A DNA stretch of 64,000 nucleotides from Monarcha castaneiventris obscurior. Its lineage: Eukaryota; Chordata; Aves; Passeriformes; Monarchidae. Below the pieces are notes generated by a model that saw nothing but the letters and a program-made list of their open reading frames with translations, searched no databases and was not told where the DNA came from. The stretch is from contig JAMPIT010000493.1 in the NCBI GenBank assembly GCA_026261815.1, positions 4,853,501-4,917,500 on the forward strand, in the 5' to 3' direction. Shown one piece after another: positions 58,010 to 64,000 of this stretch (positions are counted from its first letter, which is position 1; the number at the start of each line of letters is the position of its first letter). A program made the position numbers and the translations under genes.

Positions 58010-58800
58010 CCTTCGAGAGAATCACACCAGAAAGTGTTTATTTCCATCATAAAGATCTGCTTTAATATTTTAACATAAATCAAGCTGCGCTTTATGGTGA
58101 TAATAAATTTGCTAGCAGAAACTGCCTTTGCAGCCTGAGGCAGCAGAGCAATTCAATTTGTTTGGCTTTAAGTGTAAAGAGCCGTAATTGAGAAGGGGAA
58201 AGTACAGATGTTTTAATTGAGTTTGCAGCTAGCACCCAGAGTTGCAGGAGGCTAATAGAGAAGAGGTGAGGGTCTCCATTAGCCTCTCTGCTTGCCATTT
58301 CTCCTTGGCCTGCAGCCCCATCCGTCACGGCCATCCCCTCCAGGAATAGCTGCTCTGTGCCTAAGCACGAGGAAGAAAGAGATGGAAAAAGAAGTCAGAC
58401 TAAACCAGATGTATAATGTGCATTTTATTGGTTTTAATCCCATTTTTGTAAAACTAATTACAGTCAGGACAAAGCATCACGTGTGAATCTGTAATAATGA
58501 ATTGTTAGTGCTGATAATGGCCAAATAAAAATAGACTTATTCGTGATGAGCGAGAGGAGAGAGCTCATGCCCTGCACCGTGGGGTTACCCTGCATCCCCT
58601 CAGCCAGTGCTGGCTGCACTGAACCATCCCCTTCCTTCTTTCTCCAGTAATTTTTAAGGCATTGCTATGTCATGTTTTATATGAAAAATGTTCTTTGCCG
58701 TAGAGCTTCTTTCTGTTAATCACTCCAATTGCTCGGATATATTTGTTTTGCTGCTGTGCAAGGACAGCGGGTGTCTGGGAATTCATGGGTTTTTATTTGA
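58010..58800. promoter_or_regulatory. AT-rich stretch with homeodomain-type motifs, candidate enhancer
   Basis: About 800 bp much richer in A/T than the surroundings, non-repetitive, with many TAAT/ATTA cores (TAATTGAG, TTAATTGAG, CTAATTAC, GTTAATCACTCC). This texture is typical of conserved non-coding elements. It may partly overlap the distal end of the TMEM104 3'UTR. Confidence 0.35.
58792..58797 (-). terminator. TMEM104: Candidate TMEM104 poly(A) signal (AATAAA, minus strand)
   Basis: AATAAA on the minus strand about 2.4 kb past the TMEM104 stop. Alternative minus-strand AATAAA hexamers lie at 58424-58429 and about 58037. The choice is uncertain; a 2-3 kb 3'UTR would be in keeping with mammalian TMEM104. 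Confidence 0.3.
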
Positions 58801-61195
58801 GAAGCACTCATGCTCCTTGGGGAGCAAAGTCCTTCCCAGTAAGGTACCACGGCAAAGGCTGGGGCTGGAGCACAAGCCCTCAGCGTGCCACTGCATCCAA
58901 AACCTGGATTCAGGCAGCTCTTGGAGGTGCAGCCCCTCAGAAGTCACTGTCACACACTGTGTTGAGGGGGAGACGGGGACACATGGGCCAGGGAAGAGAA
59001 GGCACATCTTTAAATGTCAGAGATGGCAGGAAAGGGGGTGCCAGGCTGGGCTCCCTCCCTTCCCCCTCAGTGGGGCAGCCCTGAGAAGGGGAGGGTGAGA
59101 GGAGATGAAACAACAGAGAACAGCCCCGTTCCCTGGCTACAATGAAATGTGAAGGCAATAGACTGAAATGGGCATGTGGAGGGCAGTGGCTGAGCCAAGA
59201 GCCTTGCAAAGCATGGGCAGCCCTCAGCCTCTCCATGAACCCACACCTGCACACTCATGCAGAGGAACAGCTCCCTCAGCCTCTCCAGCTTCCAAAGGCT
59301 CATTTCATCAGCATTCAATTCCTCCCTCCAGCTCTGCCCAGCTCCCAGCTGCCACGCAGGTGGCTCCCAGCTCAGCTGCCCCATGGATCTGCCCTCCAAA
59401 CCACTGCTTCCTAAACAAGACACCAGCACCAGGTACCTGTAAAACACCTTCTTAATTTGGTACTGAAGATACCACGTCAGCTTCCCAGGAGCACTTGGGG
59501 ATGTTTAAACTCACTAGCAGGGGCTGCCAATGCCTGTTTAGGATCAAGCTGGAGAGAAGATGAACAGTCCCTCCAGATTCTCTCCAGGCAGCTCGGCAAG
59601 GACAAAGTGGTGGTGCTCAGGCTTGAGAGGTGCAGGGTTTTGCTTTAAAAGCCATGAAGTGGTTTTATACAGCTCCAGGTACTTGCATATTCCCCCAGGA
59701 GGAGCACTTCAGGTCATATGGAAACCAGAAAGTCCTACTTGAAAACAGAGCTTGATTAAAAAGAGCTGCAGTTCAAAGCTCACTTTAGTGAGTGATGACA
59801 TTTAATACTGCAGCAAGTGCAGAGGGCAGGAGGATCTGACATGCACCTGGCTTTGAACCTGCTTTGATAACAGGGGGGTTAAAATAGTTCAGGTGAAAAC
59901 TTTTAAAGTTCTTTCTTCTGTCAGGAAACCCTGTGCCCAAGGGCTTCTGAATACAGGACCCGATGACAAAGTGTGGTGTTACAGTGACCACAGTCATCCT
60001 AAAAGCAGACTCACCTAGAGCTGCCTAAGGTAGGAGCAGCCCAAAGCCCACCCTAACCCTGTGCAGAAAGACAAGAGGGGGAATTCAAGCCCAGTTCCAG
60101 CAGGGTTTCAGGTTTTGCTCCCTTGTTTTGGGAGCTCTGCTGCTGCAGGCGGGGCTGAGCCAGGGCACAGCCGCTTCCTCCTGGCACCAGCTCATTCCCC
60201 TGAGTTAACACCCACCTTGTTTCAAAGCTAATTACCCAGCGCGGGAGGCGGGAGCGCATCAGTGTGCACAGCCGGAGCCTCTCGCGTGTCAGGACTGGGT
60301 AATTAGCACCTCCCCAGCCCACACTGATACTGATCCCGATCCCGGCCGCTGGAGTCAGGGCCTGGCTGCTTCTATCAGCCCCGGGCAAAGCTGAGAAAGG
60401 GAGAAGGGCTCTGCTAGTGGAAAGCGCCGAGTCGAGTACCAGTGCTGAGGGAAGCACGGCTGATTTCCTTTCCAGTGGAAAGAGCTGTATCCCTGCATGC
60501 AGAGGGGCACTGCTCTGCCCAAATGGGCTGCCACAGCACAGGAGAACAGGATGGAAGAGTGAATGTAAACTTCCAGGCTGGAGAAATCCAGCTCTAAGCA
60601 AAAGATCCCCAATCCCCGGCAATGTGCACAAACATGATAATGCTTCTCGAAAAAGAAAATGTAACAGCACAAAATTATTTCCTTCTGAATTAGGTCTATT
60701 TCCACCCTTATGTTTTCCTTCAGCTGGCACAGAAGGTTGGTCTGAAGGAGTCTCAGCAGAAAGAAGAGACTCAGTTCTCCCAAACTCCTGCTGGATTCTG
60801 CACAGAACATTCCTGCCTTTGGGAAAAGGGACATTTAGTGATGCAGCCAAGGCTGTCTCCTGTGTGCCGAGACCTGCAGCACACAGAGAGACAGGGAGGG
60901 ACAGACAGAGAATGTGCTGCTCTGACAGAGCCAAAGGCAGGAATGGCTGGGCACTGGTTAACGGTGCAGACTGCCAAGGGCTCAGCCCCAGGGCTTTGTC
61001 TGAGAACCAGAACTGTAACAAGGCTGAGTCCACTCCATCCACACCCAAAGTGGAGTGAAGAAAGTCTGTGTCGCCAAGCCAACAGCCTGGAAACTTCCCT
61101 TCACACTGCCTCTCCCCCTCACTGCACAGTTCCAGAGGGGGAGCTGAAATGCTGGAGTCTCTGGAGCTCCGGAGGGAGTGTGCTGCTACCCCTCA
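58801..61195 (-). other. TMEM104: Probable TMEM104 3'UTR
   Basis: Sequence downstream of the TMEM104 stop on the minus strand, without a convincing gene of its own. Open frames at 60053-61048 and 60417-61058 overlap on opposite strands and match no family. Confidence 0.4.
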
Positions 61196-61956
61196 TCAGA
61201 GCTTTGACTCACTCAGGACGATGTTCGCAGTTACAAACACGAAGCAGGAGAAGCCCCAGATGAGCACAAATACAATCCAGAAGGTGTGCCGGAAAGGGGA
61301 GAGGTGCTTGTTCACTGTCCCGCTGCCGAAGACCAGCTGAGTGTCTTTGCGACTGCAGTACGCAAGGAAAGCTGGGATGAGATACTGGATCCCATTCCCG
61401 GCATAGGCTCCTGTGATCCCCACCAAGGACTCCAGATCGTGGGTGCAGAAAGCCACCAGCACTGGGGGAATCAGCGTGATGGCAGGAAAGACAATCCTAT
61501 CCACCACCCACGGGTAAGTACCTCCTTCTCTGTGGAAAAGGGTCTTCCAGTTGTTGCGCAGGGTCACTGCAATGATGGGGAAGTTGGTGCTGATGGTGAA
61601 GACTGGGAAGAGGCCCAGGAAGTACCGAATGAAGGCCACGCTGATGATCTCGCAGTTGGTGAAGTTGAGTGTGTACATGTCCATGAGGGTGTCGTTGCGG
61701 AAGCAGTAAATGGCAGTGAAGGACAGGAGGCTGTAGAACGCCAGGATCAGGATGTAATCAAGCAGCACAAGCTTGTTGACATGCTTCTTCTTGGAGATGG
61801 GGGTGATGAGGGATGGCAGGGAGTGCTGGCACATGAAGGAGTAGACGCACACCCCAAACAGATTGCGGATGCCTGACAGCTGGGCCACGGACGGGTGACC
61901 TTCAGCTTGGCCTCTGCCGATGCGGATGAGGGCCAGAATAATCATGAGGATGAAAG
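61196..61956 (-). CDS. TMEM104: TMEM104, transmembrane protein 104, last coding exon (partial gene)
   Basis: On the minus strand the exon starts at 61956 after a strong acceptor (TTCTCTCTCTCCAG) and ends at the TGA at 61198-61196. Its 252 full codons cover about the second half of the protein (human about 496 residues). Conserved segments include IRNLFGVCVYSFMCQHSLPS, LDYILILAFYSLLSFTAI, FTISTNFPIIAVTLRNNWKT, GGTYPWVVDRIVFPAI, LESLVGITGAYAGNGIQYLI and the C-terminal FVFVTANIVLSESKL. At least five hydrophobic membrane spans are visible. The protein belongs to the amino acid/auxin permease-like superfamily related to SLC38 transporters; its substrate is not well established. Earlier exons lie beyond the right edge of the window. 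The gene is transcribed toward GRIN2C, the same convergent arrangement as in mammals. Confidence 0.95.
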
Positions 61957-64000
61957 CTGGAGAGAGAGAAGGTCTCACGTCAAGCCCAGGCCCACACTCC
62001 CCATGACCCTCCTCCCACTGCACTGGCAATCTTGGCACCAGCTCTCTCCTGCTATGTAAGAGCACTTCCTTATCTCTTTGATGTACCACCTTATCTGAGG
62101 GTGCTACATCAAAGGCGAGGTGCACAGGAATTAATTGTGATTTGCTGTCAGTGCCAGTCAGCAGATAAGGGAATGGGCTCAGGCATCTCCCTCCAGTCTC
62201 CTTCCCACAGGGACTCACCCTCCCATCCCCAAGAGCACAGGGCTGCCCCCAGCCCTTTGGCAGCAGAAGGCTGACATGGCTGGTGAACCCCAAGCCCTCA
62301 ATGGTTTCGGTCCAGGGATGCTTCTGCCCCACACACACTGGTTAAATATCACCCTTTAAAAAAGGCTTGGAGATGTCTGAGCTCTGACTTGGTTCCAGTC
62401 AACCCCAGTAATATTCCTACACATTTCCAACTGGACTAATGTTTTCAAGGCCTCCCCTATGTGCACAGGAGCAGCAGCTACTACCAAGCTTTCCTGTCCC
62501 TGGGATCTGTCAAGCATGATAGAGCAAGAACTAGCCAGCCATTTCCTGGGCAGGAGGAACAGGCTGTCTGTAGCTAATCCCAGGGTGGAGAAGCCAGTCT
62601 GGAAAGGACTAAAGCAGCACTGAAAGACTGTTATTAAAATTCATTGTTTCTAGACACAAAGTCTGCTCGTCTACCCTTCAGTTATGTCAGGAAAAAGCCT
62701 AACAACATTTTACAAAGCTTATTACAAATAGCAACATGCCAGGGACAAAATTAATTGAGAAGATTGGGCTAATGCCCTTATTACTCTGAGGGTGGAAATT
62801 TGAGCCAGAGCAGTTACTGTGAGACTGTCATTCCCAGCATGGCATATAAAACCAGCAGAAAACTAATTCTGGTGTCACAAAAATTGCATCAACCTGGGAA
62901 AGATGATCATCAGCTGTTGGAGTTAACAAGCAATGGGGAGAAAAGGACCTGCCTGGCAGGGCAGCAAGCAGTGAGATTTACAGTCTGGTGCTGCAATGGG
63001 TGGGCCAGTGTGGCTTGCACAGAGCTGTCCTTGCACCAGCCTGAGGCACAGGAACAGAGCTGTGAATTATCAGGTAATGAAAAAATCAACAAAATGCTGA
63101 GACAACTACTACAGACAACTCTGAATGTCATTAATATAAATCCAGAGGAATTAAACAGAGCAGTGCCCATTTCAAGTCCATAGGAGGCTGGTACCAGTGC
63201 TAGGAGCTGGGCAGGCTCACCATGGGGTGACAAGATTACGGGCTTGCTCTGTGCCCAGTCCTGCTCTCCACAACAGGAGGCTGGAGATGGGAAACCCTGC
63301 CAGGGATGTGGCTAGGGAAGACAGTTGCAGACTGGTTAGTGAACGCTGCCTCTCTTGTGCCCAGCAAGACCAACCTCACTGAACATTGCCTCCCACACAC
63401 CCCCAGCACTCTATAAAACCCTCTCTCAGAAATTCACGTTCTCCTGCAGCAAACACCAGCTCCATGCTGAACCCTTCCCAAGCCACAGGCTGCATTTCAT
63501 GCTGTGCTGCCTCAGGAAACCTCTCGCTTCCAACTGTTTTCCAGTGACAGGGCACGTCTACCAGCCATCCCCAAACATCGGACTGACGGCAGCAGATCCA
63601 CTCCTTCACGGTACCACAAGGCCAGGTTGTTTTGGGAGTGCTAGGCTCTATTTCCTCCCCCAAGAGCAGTCACAGAGAGCTATGGAAGGCAACAGCTCAT
63701 TGCTCTGGAGGTGTGCAATTCCCCTTGCCTTCACTCAAGCCCAGCAAGGGAGGGGCACTGGGAACACGGGTACAGTTGTTGTGCCTCCCCCACTGCTCCC
63801 CAGAGGAGAGATGCTTGCCAGCCATATCTGCTCAGCAAGAGAGCCAGAAAGAGCTGTGTTCCAGGTGATGTGACATGGCTGCACTCCCTGGGGCTGGACA
63901 TGCTACAAGGAAGAGGAGAAGATGCCCTGAGTAATAATACAAAGCAGGTTGGGCAGCTCTGGAAATGTGCTGAGACTGTTCCTTTCCTCCTTGCCTGGGA
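61957..64000 (-). other. TMEM104: TMEM104 intron (runs off the window)
   Basis: Sequence 5' of the last exon on the minus strand. No further TMEM104 exon was recognised up to the window end. It contains the palindromic element at 62076-62114 and AT-rich stretches at about 62620-62770. Confidence 0.6.
62076..62114. promoter_or_regulatory. Palindromic TCF/LEF-type element enclosing a GATA-type motif
   Basis: CTTTGATGTA at 62076-62085 is the exact reverse complement of TACATCAAAG at 62105-62114. Inside, CACC (62087-62090) pairs with GGTG (62100-62103) around the loop TTATCTGAG. CTTTGATG/CATCAAAG matches the TCF/LEF consensus and TTATCT is a GATA core. Another TTATCT lies just outside (about 62070) and an AGATAA at about 62163. 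Function is inferred from motifs only. Confidence 0.5.

Noticed and set aside
60053..61048. 331-codon minus-strand frame downstream of TMEM104
   Set aside because: It lies in the probable TMEM104 3'UTR, overlaps an open plus-strand frame and has no family resemblance.

Overview
The window is vertebrate nuclear DNA. Its genes are split into short exons with GT..AG introns, it has GC-rich CpG-island promoters and poly(A) signals, and the predicted proteins match vertebrate families throughout. The compact introns, high GC content, GC-rich minisatellites and absence of any obvious young transposon suggest a bird, probably a microchromosome segment. The gene order FADS6 - FDXR - GRIN2C - TMEM104 is that of human 17q25.1, whose chicken counterpart lies on chromosome 18. 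The bird assignment is inference; the gene identities rest on the reading frames.

Layout. Positions 1-14,600 are a gene-poor stretch with a 39-bp minisatellite (3068-3301), an orphan CpG island (about 4780-5165) and a GGA microsatellite (12641-12690). FADS6 (six coding exons, + strand, 15459-19973) follows a CpG-rich promoter. A 2.7-kb intergenic stretch leads to the FDXR promoter, where CCAAT and GC boxes (22690-22930) are separated from the start codon by a G-rich minisatellite carrying nine CACGTG E-boxes (22954-23700). FDXR has 12 coding exons (+, 23934-32272) and an AATAAA at 32720. A 7-kb gap holds two more CpG-rich patches and one orphan exon-like segment. A CpG island at about 39950-40517 is the likely non-coding first exon of GRIN2C, whose 12 coding exons run 44627-54790 (+). 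TMEM104 is convergent: only its last coding exon (61196-61956, - strand) is inside, and the rest lies beyond 64,000.

The four genes do not form a pathway. They are a conserved syntenic block: a membrane desaturase-like protein, the mitochondrial reductase that feeds electrons to ferredoxins, an NMDA-receptor subunit, and an amino-acid-transporter-like membrane protein. All exon junctions were checked by hand for phase, and each gene yields one uninterrupted frame: FADS6 404 aa, FDXR 475 aa, GRIN2C 1333 aa, TMEM104 C-terminal 252 aa.

No prokaryote-type system, CRISPR array, virus or intact mobile element was seen. The most interesting signals are regulatory or repetitive: the E-box minisatellite in the FDXR promoter, a tandemly duplicated splice donor in GRIN2C intron 9, a palindromic TCF/LEF-GATA element in a TMEM104 intron, and two possible unannotated transcript starts or exons.
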